Part shown: piece after piece, positions 33,948 through 43,998 of the stretch
Numbering within the stretch: the stretch's first letter is position 1
Layout: the number at the start of each line of letters is the position of its first letter
NCBI RefSeq assembly: GCF_022539505.1
Contig: NC_061508.1
Coordinates: 60,494,033-60,558,032 of the forward strand
DNA: 64,000 nt
DNA from: Lolium rigidum
Taxonomy: Eukaryota; Streptophyta; Magnoliopsida; Poales; Poaceae
Direction of reading: 5' to 3'
Translations under genes and position numbers: made by a program
Notes under the pieces: model-generated
Database searches by the model: none
What the model saw: the letters and a program-made list of their open reading frames with translations, nothing else
What the model was told of the DNA's origin: nothing

Positions 33948-34067
33948 TTCTGGCAGCAAGTTTTAGACGCACTCTTTTCCTTACCAGGGTACCTAAGGGG
34001 GCTAGAAGGTTTTTAATGAGGCGGCTTGCTAGCTTAATATATTATGTTTTTACCTCAAAAAAAAAAG
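29950..34067 (+). mobile_element. LINE (plant L1 type), 5'-truncated
   Basis: CCGAGGAAGAACAT is present at 29936-29949 and again at 34068-34081, a 14-bp target duplication. The element begins within the endonuclease domain and ends with a short 3' UTR and A-tail (34057-34066). Truncation at the 5' end is the typical outcome of target-primed reverse transcription. Length 4118 bp. Confidence 0.93.
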
Positions 34068-34081
34068 CCGAGGAAGAACAT

Positions 34082-35227
34082 GGAGCCTTGCCACTTGTTA
34101 TTTTTGCAGAACTACTTTTTTTCAAAGAATTATGGTAGGGAAAGCCTTTACAGTAATTTTGCTTTTAAATTATATAAACCTAAATTCGTGTTCCTAGAGA
34201 CTTGAATCTGAATGATTGGGTTGTACATCCACTTCCTAGCCGAATGAGCTAGACTCAAATTTTGCCGCACGGCTGGCACGTCTCCAACGGCGGCTTCGCC
34301 GTGCCGCCGTCGCCACCGCCAGGAGCACAGACGCGGGCCCTCGCCAGGGAACGGCGGAGCCTAATGCCGTCGGAGGAGAGGAGCTTGCCGGACAACGCTC
34401 TCGACAGCCCATCCTGGGCACGTTTTGTAATAAGTATAATTCATATGAATATTGTAAATGATAATGTATCTTGTGTGTTAATTAATAAAGCTCAAGTTTT
34501 CCCTAGTGAGCTTTTAATATTATATGTTCTATTCTTTTATATTTCATAATTTTCCAATTTCTATATTTGTTTATTGGAATATTCCTAATTTGAATTATGA
34601 TATATCATATTGAAGTTTGAATTTGAAATTCAAACCTAATTTGTTTGAATTCAATCATCAACTTAAATTGTAATATGAAATGTTCCCCTCTCTTCTTGAA
34701 ACCCTAAGTTAATGTAGGATAGGTCCAAGTTTATCTCACTCTCGAAACCCTAATCATGTCTGGTGTCGAGAGAGAAACTTGTCCCCCCTTTTTGATGTAG
34801 TTTTATAAATAAGCGCGAAATTTTTCCAGATTTTACGATGCAATGCACATCCCTTTCTAAAAACTACCCCGCAATCGTTTCGAATACTAAGATATTACAA
34901 CCGCCTTGCCGCTGCCGTTCTCGAGGACGCGGGTTTTCCCGCTGGAAATCTCAGGCGGCGGCAAAGGCAGGGGCGAGAGGATGGTGGCGGGTGTGGCTAG
35001 GGTTTCGTCGCCCGAGCCGCCCCAGGAGAGGAGCGATGCGGGCGGAGTGTTTTCTAGTCAAAATGTGTGTAAGATGCATTTTAAAATAGAGGGAGCGTAT
35101 GACCATGTTCCAAAACACCACTTCCGGTTTACATTACTTTGTCGAATAAATACATTACGAGTATGGTTTACATTAAAGATAAGAAAATGCCAAGTAGCCG
35201 ATCAGGGGTTACACATGCTATTCCTAC
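34082..35227. other. Spacer of mixed origin, no confident gene
   Basis: AT-rich at 34430-34700, with the palindrome-like TTGAATTTGAAATTCAAA near 34617. TTTTATAAATAAGCGCG at 34801 resembles an LTR TATA region, followed by a GC-rich block (34900-35060) with TGGCTAGGGTTTCGTCGCCC. These look like pieces of an unidentified LTR or captured exon. The last roughly 140 bases are probably the 3' UTR of the BAHD gene. Confidence 0.4.
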
Positions 35228-36771
35228 CTACATGGAGCTGCTTGCGAAGATGTTGGTCACTGCGGCAATCTGAGACATGAACTTCACCATCGCTAGCTCC
35301 GGCAAGCACATGGGAACAGCGACACAGTCGTCGCCTTTGGTGTCCTTACAGCTGACATATATACTGGACAGCGTCGCCAACATACCCGCGGCCCCTGGCG
35401 TACCGCCGCCAGCGTACTCCGCCCAGCCGCCTAGTTCCAGCGAGTCATTCCCGCAGCGGCTCATGTCGGACACCGCGAAGCCCCCGTCGAACAGGTCCGC
35501 CCCACGGTACTCGTTCCTTGCCACGAGGTCTAGCACCGACATCGCATACTCGTCGGTGAACTTGAGCTTGGCCTCGCGCACCAGCTCCACCGCGCGTGCG
35601 AGTGAACCCCGGCATAGCTCGTCGGCGCTAACATCAGCCGTTGTTGCGCCGAAGACCGCGTTGCCATAGAACCCTGGCGGGAGCCGGGGTTCGCGCTTCC
35701 AGCTTCCCCGTGCGTTTTTGGCGAGTATTACTCGCACCTGCTTGTGGGGCGCGTACCCTAGGGCCGCTACCCTGCATCGCCAAACGGCCGCTGTGATGAT
35801 CTCGAACACCGTTGAGGAACTCCCAAGTCGCCCTGGTAATCCCCTCCGCAGCGCTGTTATCTCTTTTGCGCCGAAGAGGAAGGACTTAGTCACCAATTCG
35901 TCGAATTGTGGTGGCATTGAGGTCATCTTCGGCTTCATCGGCTTGGCATCATCGGTAGGCAAAATCTCCGGGGCCATGTCCGTAGGTACGGATGTAGTAT
36001 CTGGTAGAGAGGACGCAAGAAGGTGTCTCTCCCACAAAGGAAAGACGGCCGGAACTGGTTGGCCTCGTGCTAGGTCAAGTATGCATCTAAGGATCTGGAC
36101 CATGCCGAAGCCATCCGCGACGTTGTGGCACATCCTGATCGCGAGGACGACGCCTCCGCAGCTGAACTGGGTCATCTACATATACATATATGTAGAACAC
36201 AAATATTAGCGGGCCGAAGGATGCTAAAACAAATACAGTTAATTAATCAATCGAAAAGCTACACATTCATGCCAGGTCTCGAACGGATGCAGATTGCAGA
36301 AACCTATTGGTAGTACTGATCCAATACGTGGAGTACCTGCAAGTAGAGCAACGGCTTGCCGATGACAGTTGTGAGGTCGCCCACATCACACATGAGCTCC
36401 TCAACGCAAGGGTATGGTGGCACCAGCGGCTTCTTCAACTCCTCCAGCCGCACGTTAGCATGCGCCTCCACGAACACCGCTCCTTCCGCCGTGCAGTCCA
36501 CCACTAGCTTCTTCCTGCCTGGGACCTCCCGCAGGCGGCCGGCCACAGGGTAGTAGTAGACCAGCGCCTCCGCGAGGCCGGCCTTGAGGGAACTCGCCAG
36601 TTGCTCGGGCGCACCTCCGGGGACACGGCACCGGAAGAACTCGATCTCAGTAATGTATTGACGCAGCCCTGGAGAGCTGTCCAAGTCAGACAGTGACCTG
36701 ACCTCGCGCGCCGTCGCTCGAGCAGGCGCCACCAGCTCAGGCTTCCTGCGGTGCGCCGTGAAGATCACCAT
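35228..36771 (-). CDS. BAHD acyltransferase (benzyl alcohol benzoyltransferase-like)
   Basis: Two exons: 36771-36337 (145 codons) and 36175-35228 (315 codons plus stop), joined in phase 0 across a 161-bp GT-AG intron (36336-36176). The product has 460 residues, normal for the family. BAHD enzymes transfer acyl groups from acyl-CoA to alcohols or amines in the cytosol. The catalytic HXXXD motif is HNVAD at residues 162-166, beside RCILDL. The N-terminus (FTAHRRKPELVAPARATARE) is typical of the grass benzoyltransferase-like clade, so CoA-thioester esterification of an alcohol is likely; the substrate cannot be read from sequence. The second family motif, DFGWG, is altered: residues about 390-400 read SLELGGWAEYAGG, with Asp and Phe replaced and spacing shifted. 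That motif supports CoA binding and fold, so activity may be changed. No stops or frameshifts. Confidence 0.92.
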
Positions 36772-37123
36772 TGCGTGCGCGGTTCAGTATTGATGTACTA
36801 TATGAGGCTAAGACGAAGCTGGTAGCTTAATATGTATGTGGATGAAGCACCGACAACTCTAGCTGGCACTTTATATCGTACTGATTTCTCGTAAGGTGGG
36901 AGCGACTCCTAGGCGAGCGACCAGGCAACCAAGAAAATGAAAGAAGGGACGGAGACTCTGTCTCAAGAGCCGGCAAACCTCAATCCTAACGCCTTGGGAC
37001 AAGTTACTGTCATTGTCAGTTATAAACTTTGTAGTCGTAGCGCCGTTTAGTTTAACTTTGTAGTTGTAACCAGATTTTAGTAATGTGGATAGTGCTGCTT
37101 TGACAAAGTCACGACTTCACTGA
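36772..37123 (-). promoter_or_regulatory. Upstream region of the BAHD gene, bounded by the CACTA element
   Basis: Only 352 bases lie between the start codon and the CACTA terminus. On the minus strand CGATATAAAG lies at 36878-36869, about 100 bases before the ATG, a good TATA box position. GTTTAACTTTGTAGTTGTA and a similar string lie near 37010-37070, a small direct repeat. Confidence 0.6.
36869..36878 (-). promoter_or_regulatory. TATA box of the BAHD gene
   Basis: CGATATAAAG on the minus strand, 98-107 bases upstream of the start codon at 36771. Confidence 0.55.
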
Positions 37124-37543
37124 CACTAGTGGAAAACGTGCATTTGGGGCTTTAGTCTCGGTTGTGCAACCGAGACTACACAATCGGGACTAAAGCCTAC
37201 TACCTTTAGTCCCAGTTCAAATATAAACCAAGACTAAAGGGTCCTCCGCGTGGTGCGGCTAGGGACCTCGTGGTGGAGGACTTTTGGTTCCGGTTCGTAA
37301 GACGAACCGGGATTAAAGGGTCTTTGCCGCGGCAGAGAAAATGGTTGTTTCTCTACCGTGGCAGAGAAACTGGCCGTTTCTTTGCAGCGGTAGAGTTTCA
37401 GGGTTTTATGTTATTCATTCAGTTCTGCAATGCATACATTATTCAAGAAACTATAAAGATTGTCATGAATATATAGATATCATCATGAAATACAGTACGC
37501 GTAATGCATGTTTACAATATAAAATCGATCCTATTTACCATAT

Positions 37544-38515
37544 CTATTTCAAATCCCTAATATCAAATATGAAGTCCTGACGGTATTTTCCAGTTGGAGC
37601 TATGACCTCCCTAACTAAGAATCCCGCAAATTTCTCTTGAATTGCTCGGATGCGATCAACCGTTAGGAGAGAGTCCCGCGGGTTCCATCTAATTTATAAA
37701 AGGATATCAATATATATGAAAGGAACTCAATATAATTAATGGTAATAAAATAATATTGTGAAATATTGTTCACGTACTTTAAGGGCATGTATAGCCGTCT
37801 CCGGCTCCCGGTGACAGACCATCTCACGAATGAACTCACAGACGTAGTATCCACATAAGTTATTCCCGGGTTCCTGCTTCAAACACTTCACGAAAAAATA
37901 GTTCGATCAAACTAATAATCAAGCATGGTACTGAAACAAAATATCAAAGAGATTCCCGGACATAACTATAGTACTACTTACAGGCGATCTTAAAATGTAA
38001 GCTCATATTTCCATTCACCCGGAGCAGTCTTGATGAACCGTTTCTAAGCCCTGTCTGGGAAAGAAAAAATGAGTAAATGAGTTATTAATTACTTGATATC
38101 AGGAAATGAGAACAGAAGATATCCATACATGGCGATATTGATTGAAATTACCTCTGGAGCAGGGCAGCCATGTTCGCCCATTGCCGATGCTCTTTACGTT
38201 TCGAGTCCATGACAAGTACTACTCCTTTCTCAAGCTGAATGATTAGGAGAATATAGTGGAATATGCGCATGCATAACTCAGTTAACATCAAGTAAGCGAA
38301 ATCGAATATGTATAAGACAATAACACTCACTCGAAGTTGTAAGGGGAGAATATTTCCGATTTGTTTTGTTGCTTCTGTAAAGACATTAGCATGTTATCCT
38401 CTGTGTCTTTGGGGAATTGGTTTACCGTAACTTCATGAACAATGTTTGGGTCAATGAACCCAATGTCATAGAGTCTGCCTCTTCTGCATTCGAGTATCTT
38501 CATTCTGCATAATAT
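37544..38515 (-). pseudogene. CACTA-borne Ulp1-like (C48) cysteine protease, C-terminal exons, inactivated
   Basis: Minus-strand exons: about 38515-38339 (LYDIGFIDPNIVHEVTVN), 38234-38152 (EKGVVLVMDSKRKEHRQW), about 38055-37983 (FIKTAPGEWKYEL), about 37892-37779 (EPGNNLCGYYVCEFIREM) and about 37690-37544 (IRAIQEKFAGFLVREV). VVLVMDSKRK carries the Asp position and NLCGYYVCEF the catalytic Cys of C48 peptidases. The third exon has two in-frame stops (TAG at its beginning, TAA near its end). Such genes ride in many grass CACTA elements; their use to the transposon is unknown. The rest of the gene is lost. Confidence 0.8.
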
Positions 38516-39470
38516 ATAGCGTATAAAAGAATATAGTAAGGATAATTGTTAGTGCAACTAGTTGAATGCCCGTGCGTTGCTACGGTCTAATAAAGTTATC
38601 ATCATCATCCAACATATCCTTGCTCCTGATGAATATCACGTCAGACTTTTGAAATTTCTTTCCTCTCCACACATTTAAGATAATGCACATGAAAATCGCA
38701 TACTCATGCTTGTGTAGGTTTTGCTGATTGCGACCTCAATTTATGCCACTTATGTTTAAGTATATCCGTGAAATATAGGCCTTTTACTTTTGAATATATA
38801 TAGGGTGTCCTTGTTCACCTATAACTTTCCACATTCTTTTATAACAGATAATTTGTCGGGTAAAAATGCAAGAGACCGGGAAATCCATGTATGAACCGAA
38901 TTTCGGGGAAATCCATGAATGAACCAAATTTCGATGGTATAATTGTACATGTTGAGTGACCAGAATAAACAATAAATTTTCAGGGCACACCAAAGATTAA
39001 ACTTGTTGCTGCTATAAGATATATATGCTATCATACAGGGCTAATAGAGAGAAACCTTGTCCAGGTGCACATGGTAAGCTAGGTGATGAATCTCATGTTT
39101 TTGCTGCCGACTCCCAACTATTGCAATGAAAACACGAAGGTTTGCACTCAAAAACACTACCTCCATCCTAAAACTTAAAGCTTATACTTTTTTGAAAAGT
39201 CAAACCAAGTAAAGTTTGATTAATACTTTTTGCCCCCTTCCATTTCTTTGATAAATTGCATCAAACCTTCACACTCGACAAATATCGTGCAATTAGATAT
39301 ATTACAAGAAAACGGTACCATTGTCACCCTACAGATTGAATTTTTTTAGCACTAATGAGATCGCTAGTTTTCATTAAAAAAATGAAAAAAACTATGACGA
39401 GGATAGATTGTATCAGCTTATAAAAGTGCAATTCTCACAGACAATTAAGTATACCTTCTGCATTAGAAGC
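38516..39470. other. Decayed DNA between the CACTA gene and element E
   Basis: GTTGAATGCCCGTGCGTTGC at 38562-38581 is a widespread grass transposon end of unsettled class. A 28-base unit AAATCCATGTATGAACCGAA is doubled at about 38880-38935. ACTACCTCCATCCTAAAACT at about 39160, followed by GAAAAGTCAAACC, looks like a Stowaway MITE end without its partner. No coding potential. Confidence 0.5.
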
Positions 39471-39691
39471 TGTTATCACCAGATTTTAACCAAGTCTGGA
39501 GATGGGCCGTGATTAAATGGGCTTAGAGAATATGCACGGAAAATATTCCTGAACCGGCCTTGTATAAGAAGTTTGGGCTAGATTGCCCGTGTATCTGTAA
39601 ATTATAGTAGGTTACGTGTCGGTTAGAATTAAGAGATAGAGTTTAGCTCGTACACAATTGGGTTTATTCCCAAGTTAGAAAGTCTACGGAC

Positions 39692-39699
39692 TATAAATA
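39692..39699 (+). promoter_or_regulatory. TATA box of LTR E
   Basis: TATAAATA, perfect match to the plant TATA consensus and identical in the 3' LTR (about 48787-48794). Confidence 0.75.
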
Positions 39700-39804
39700 T
39701 GTATCTAGGGTTATTGAGAAAGGAGGACGATCACGTTCACAACAAATCAATCTAGGCGCATCGCCACCCCTTGTTTCGAGGGTTTCTCTCGGGTAAGCAA
39801 CATG

Positions 39805-39835
39805 CTGCCTAGATCGCATCTTGCGATCTAGGCAG
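39805..39835 (+). other. Perfect 14-bp hairpin in LTR E
   Basis: CTGCCTAGATCGCA (39805-39818) pairs with TGCGATCTAGGCAG (39822-39835) around a TCT loop. The 3' LTR copy at 48899-48929 is identical. Confidence 0.85.
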
Positions 39836-40641
39836 TATCAGTTTATTCGTTGTTGGTGTTGCTCGTGCTGAAGCCTTTTTGATGGCGAGCAACACCCTTA
39901 TCTTATGTGTTTTGGGGCTGACGTCGATGCGTTCACGATATACTTGTTTAGCTACGCTGCCCCTCGATGTCTAGCTACCCTTACACCCATCTTAGGTGTA
40001 AGGGCAGCATCTTGCTTGTTCTTTGTTTAGTAGATCTGATCCGTTATAGTTGTTTCTTGTTCTTCAAGGATTGGTTTGATATCCGCATGGTTAGGCCTTA
40101 TAAACGGGTTGAATGATCCGGTAGCGCGTAAGGTGTGGTTTATTTAGCCCTAGAGGGATTGTTCCGGGGACCAACTTCATGTTGGTTTTTAGGCCTCTTT
40201 AGGGCTGGTTTTCCGTCATCTTACGTACACTGCTAGGCTCAACTACGCGTAGGATGTTCCGGTTATGCGGTGAAAACCCTAGACTATCGTAGATTGGTTT
40301 AACTTGATATTGATTAAGCATGATCCCCATGTCATTGTAAATCCAACATAAACCATGGGGCAATCGGCTCTTCGAGCCGATCCACAGGGCAACCTAAGAG
40401 CCGATCGGGGCTCGTATTTAATGTTTACGTGTTTGCCATGCAGGAAACTAATCGAAGCAATCCGTCACCTTCCTGACCAGGTATAGGTCAGGTGGCACGC
40501 CCTTGCATCAGCCGGGACGTGTGCCGGAGCATTGCGGGGCGTTGCCCGAGGGACCAGGATCCACCAGCAGTCCTGGGAGCCTCCCGGCTCTCCGTGTTGC
40601 CCGTCGCTGCTCGCCGGTGGGTTTTGGTAGGCAACACATTC

Positions 40642-40658
40642 TGGCACGCCCGGTGGGA
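40642..40658 (+). other. Primer binding site of element E
   Basis: TGGCACGCCCGGTGGGA begins three bases after the LTR end, starting with TGG as a primer site should. The matching tRNA was not identified with certainty. Confidence 0.7.
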
Positions 40659-40694
40659 CACTCTACAGCAACCACGTCGACATCTGCAGCAACC

Positions 40695-43600
40695 ATGACT
40701 AAAGCTGCGGATGAGGTGGTGGGCGAACCAGTCACGTACGCAGATCTGCCTGAGGAGCACAAGAAGAAGTACGATGAGATGAAAGCCATCTTGGAAGCCG
40801 ATCTCATCGGCTCCTTCATGAGGACCCGTTCACATGGCATCAGGTGGAAAGGGTTCTCCCCCGAAGGCGCTCTTGATGAGGTAGACCTGTCTACCTCTTC
40901 AGAGGAACGCACCAGAGCTCTACGTCAGGAAATTAATTACATGGTCGCCCATTCTCTACACCGCCATTCTGAGAGCTTGGTGAACGCCTTCGAGCGTGTG
41001 GCGGTTCGTGTGGTGCAGGAAATCATGAAACATCAGTACTCTCCGTCAGGACCTACCCTGGGGACTCACCAGGGAGAAATACCACTCCAGATTAGACCGC
41101 CGCTGCCATTCGCGCTTGCAGCGCCAGAGCTGCCGGGTTCGCCGGCGTACGTCGTCTACAAGGTGGGAGGCTATCCTAGCGATTGCCAATTCCTGTACGA
41201 GCCGCCTAAAGAGATCCCACATGGATACGTGTGCACATACGTGCCGGACTGCAATGCGCCTTGGCACGCACGAACCAGATTACACCAGCAGGGATTTCTG
41301 GAGCAGACGCTGACAAGCAGGCATGGCTAGCTAAATATGCCACTGGAACGAGTCATGAGAGCTCGGTCCCTACAGCTAATACCATGGAACAAATCAGCAC
41401 CATCTTGAGAGACCAGTTCGGCATCTTGCCGAAGAGGGAAACAATCGGCTATTCCAAGCCGTACCCCGACGAGTATGATCTGATCCCGCTGCCACCCAAA
41501 TATCGGCTCCCTGAATTCTCAAAATTCAATGGAGCAGAAGGGTCTAGCTCAATAGAGCACGTGAGCCGATATTTGGCACAGCTGGGCATGATTTCAGTGT
41601 TAGACCCGTTACGTGTGAGGTTTTTCGCACAATCTCTCACGGGATCAGCCTTTGGATGGTACACCTCGTTGCCACCAAACTCAGTCCGGACGTGGAAGCA
41701 ACTGGAGGAGCAGTTTCACGTGCAATATCACTCGAAGCTACCGAGGCCGGCATTGCCGATCTAACACAAGTGCGGCAGAAGCGGGGAGAAACGAGTGTCC
41801 GAATACATTCAACGTTTCAGGATCGTCGGGAACCGATGTTATTCGGTTCGTTTATCCGAGAAAGAAGCGATCGAACTGGCAACATTGGGCCTCGCAACGC
41901 TGATCAAGGATCTGGCTTTCCAAGCAGAGTACAGTTCACTGTCGCACATGGTACAGAAACTCACATCGTATGAGCAGCGGCACCCTGAATTGTACCAGGA
42001 CATGAAGTTCAAGCGTCCGGTAGGCCTGGTCGAGACAGAAGAAGCTGAAGTTTCTGCAGAAGACCTGGAAGTGGCCGTCGCTGAATGGGCTCGGGGGGCA
42101 GCTCCCGTGTCCTGCAAATGGGTGAAACCACAAGGGCCTGCAAAAGGGTTTGACTTCGATTTGAGCAAAGCTGAGCAGATATTCGATCTATTGCTTAAGG
42201 AAAAACAACTAAAGTTACCCGAAGGCCATAAAATCCCTACGGCACAAGAAATTAACGGGAGGCCGTACTGCAAATGGCATCACTCGTTCGCCCATACCAC
42301 CAATGACTGCAAGGGGTTTCGTCAGCAGATCCAAACGGCGATAGAACAGGGCCGACTGATCTTTAGCCAGTTTGCCATGAAAGTGGACACGCATCCGTTT
42401 CCTGGCGTCAACATGGTGGAACCCGATCACTCCGCGAGGCGTCGACTAGATTTCTCGTTCGATGTTAACATGGCAGGGCCTGTACGCCACCATGGCAAGG
42501 ATAAAGAAGAAAGCAGTCACTCCCGCGGCAAGGAAAAGGAGGAGGCCGACCCACGCGACCGGCCCCGACATGATGACAGACGGTACCTCACCGAGGAACA
42601 AGTGAGAAGCGTGCGATATCAAAAACCACTCTCCACGCATCTCCTTAACAAATATGAATATCAGTATGACCGACGTCGGCAGTATGATAGAGATGACGAG
42701 AGATACAATCGGTCTGATGAAGACAAAGGAAGGTACCGTCGGCATGGTAGAGACGACGAAGGATATGAACACCGCGCTAAGGGGAGGTCAAGGGAGCAAG
42801 AAGACATGGATAGACACTGGGACTGTCCCTTCTTTAAACACTGCTGGGATTCAGGGATGAGCCGATTGCCTACAATCGACAACTGCCCGGAGTGTAGACG
42901 CCGGAAGAAGGATGCAGGGGAAGTTTCAGTTTTCAAGCGTCTAGGACCTCTCCCGCCACAGAACAAACGAGCTGAGTCATCTCAAGATGAAGACTTTGAG
43001 GATTCAGAGGATGAAGAAGAGGATAGGTACCACCGGCCAAGGTGGTGCCCCGATGGACTCAGCCACTCCCAAAAGCGTAGGGTTCAGCGGCTACGTAGCT
43101 TGGAGCAAGCCGAAGCGCGATACTTGCACACGTTGAGGAAAGCGCGGCCCGATCTGGCCGTGAAAATTCAGCAGACTTTGGACGAGGAGAGTCGTCCACC
43201 AAAGAAAGTTTGGCGTCCGAGGCAAGTAAAAGGCGATGTGAGCACATCGGCTGGCACAAACATGGTGTTCATACTTCCATCAGAGTTTCGTGCCCCAGGG
43301 ACCGATGAAGTGCCGATAGCACAGTTTGACTGCGGTCCACAGCCAGTCATCTTTGAAAAGCCACGAGAGAAGGGCTACAAACATATGAAGGCCCTGTACT
43401 TAAAAGGTTATATCAATGGGCAGCCTGTCGGCAGGATGTTGGTTGACACGGGAGCGGCAGTCAATATAATGCCATATTCCATGCTACGGCGTTTGGGACG
43501 CTCCAGTGCAGATCTGATCAAGACCAACGTCACGCTAAATGACTTCAACGGCCAAGCATCAGGGACACAAGGCGTCCTGAACGTGGATCTAACCGTAGGC

Positions 43601-43912
43601 CGAAAAACCATCCCAACAACGTTCTTCATCGTCGACAGCAAAAGCACCTACGCTGTCCTGCTAGGGAGGGATTGGATTCACGCCAACTGCTGCATTCCCT
43701 CTACAATGCACCAATGCCTGATACAATGGGATGGAGATGAAGTGGAAGTCGTGCATGCAGACGACTCGATCGAGGTCTCAATAGCCGGTATGAACATTTG
43801 GGACTCGAAAGACCAAGAGCCACTCTCCGGAGTCAGTTTGGATGGCTGTGATCGCATCGAGGTGACAAAAAACGGGGTGAGGCTGGTCTTATCCACCGGC
43901 CTGGTAGAGTAG
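40695..43912 (+). pseudogene. Element E gag and aspartic protease, frameshifted
   Basis: The frame opens at ATG 40695 (MTKAADEVVGEPVTYADLP). The Gag core is recognisable around 41500-42000 (FSKFNGAEGSSSIEHVSRY, LTGSAFGWYTSLP, SVSEYIQRFRIVGNR). A zinc-knuckle-like CKWHHSFAHTTNDCKGF follows at about 42270, then a charged, repeat-rich RRRQYDRDDERYNR part. The protease site is LVDTGAAVNIMPYSMLRRLG at about 43440, with DTGA as catalytic triplet. Breaks: frameshifts near 41258, 41728 and 41790. The frame from 41795 to 43912 is open for 705 codons, ending at TAG before the RT frame. Confidence 0.9.
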
Positions 43913-43998
43913 CAGGAGCAACATCCATCGACATACGTGGCAAGGCCGATCCCTGCGATCGGCCCCAAAAAATAAAAAGCAAGGATCTCACCTCAGGC

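Larger units (their letters stand above)
39471..40638 (+). repeat. 5' LTR of element E, with four strong hairpins
   Basis: 1168 bases, TGTTATCACC...GGCAACACA. TATAAATA lies at 39692-39699. Downstream, in the presumed transcript leader, come hairpins at 39805-39835 (14-bp stem, 3-base loop), 39855-39896 (11-bp stem), 39978-40004 (10-bp stem) and 40363-40381 (8-bp stem, 3-base loop). The 3' LTR keeps all four. Confidence 0.95.

Noticed and set aside
35277..36209. Plus-strand frames across the BAHD gene
   Set aside because: Antisense shadows of the two exons; the minus strand has HXXXD and splice sites.
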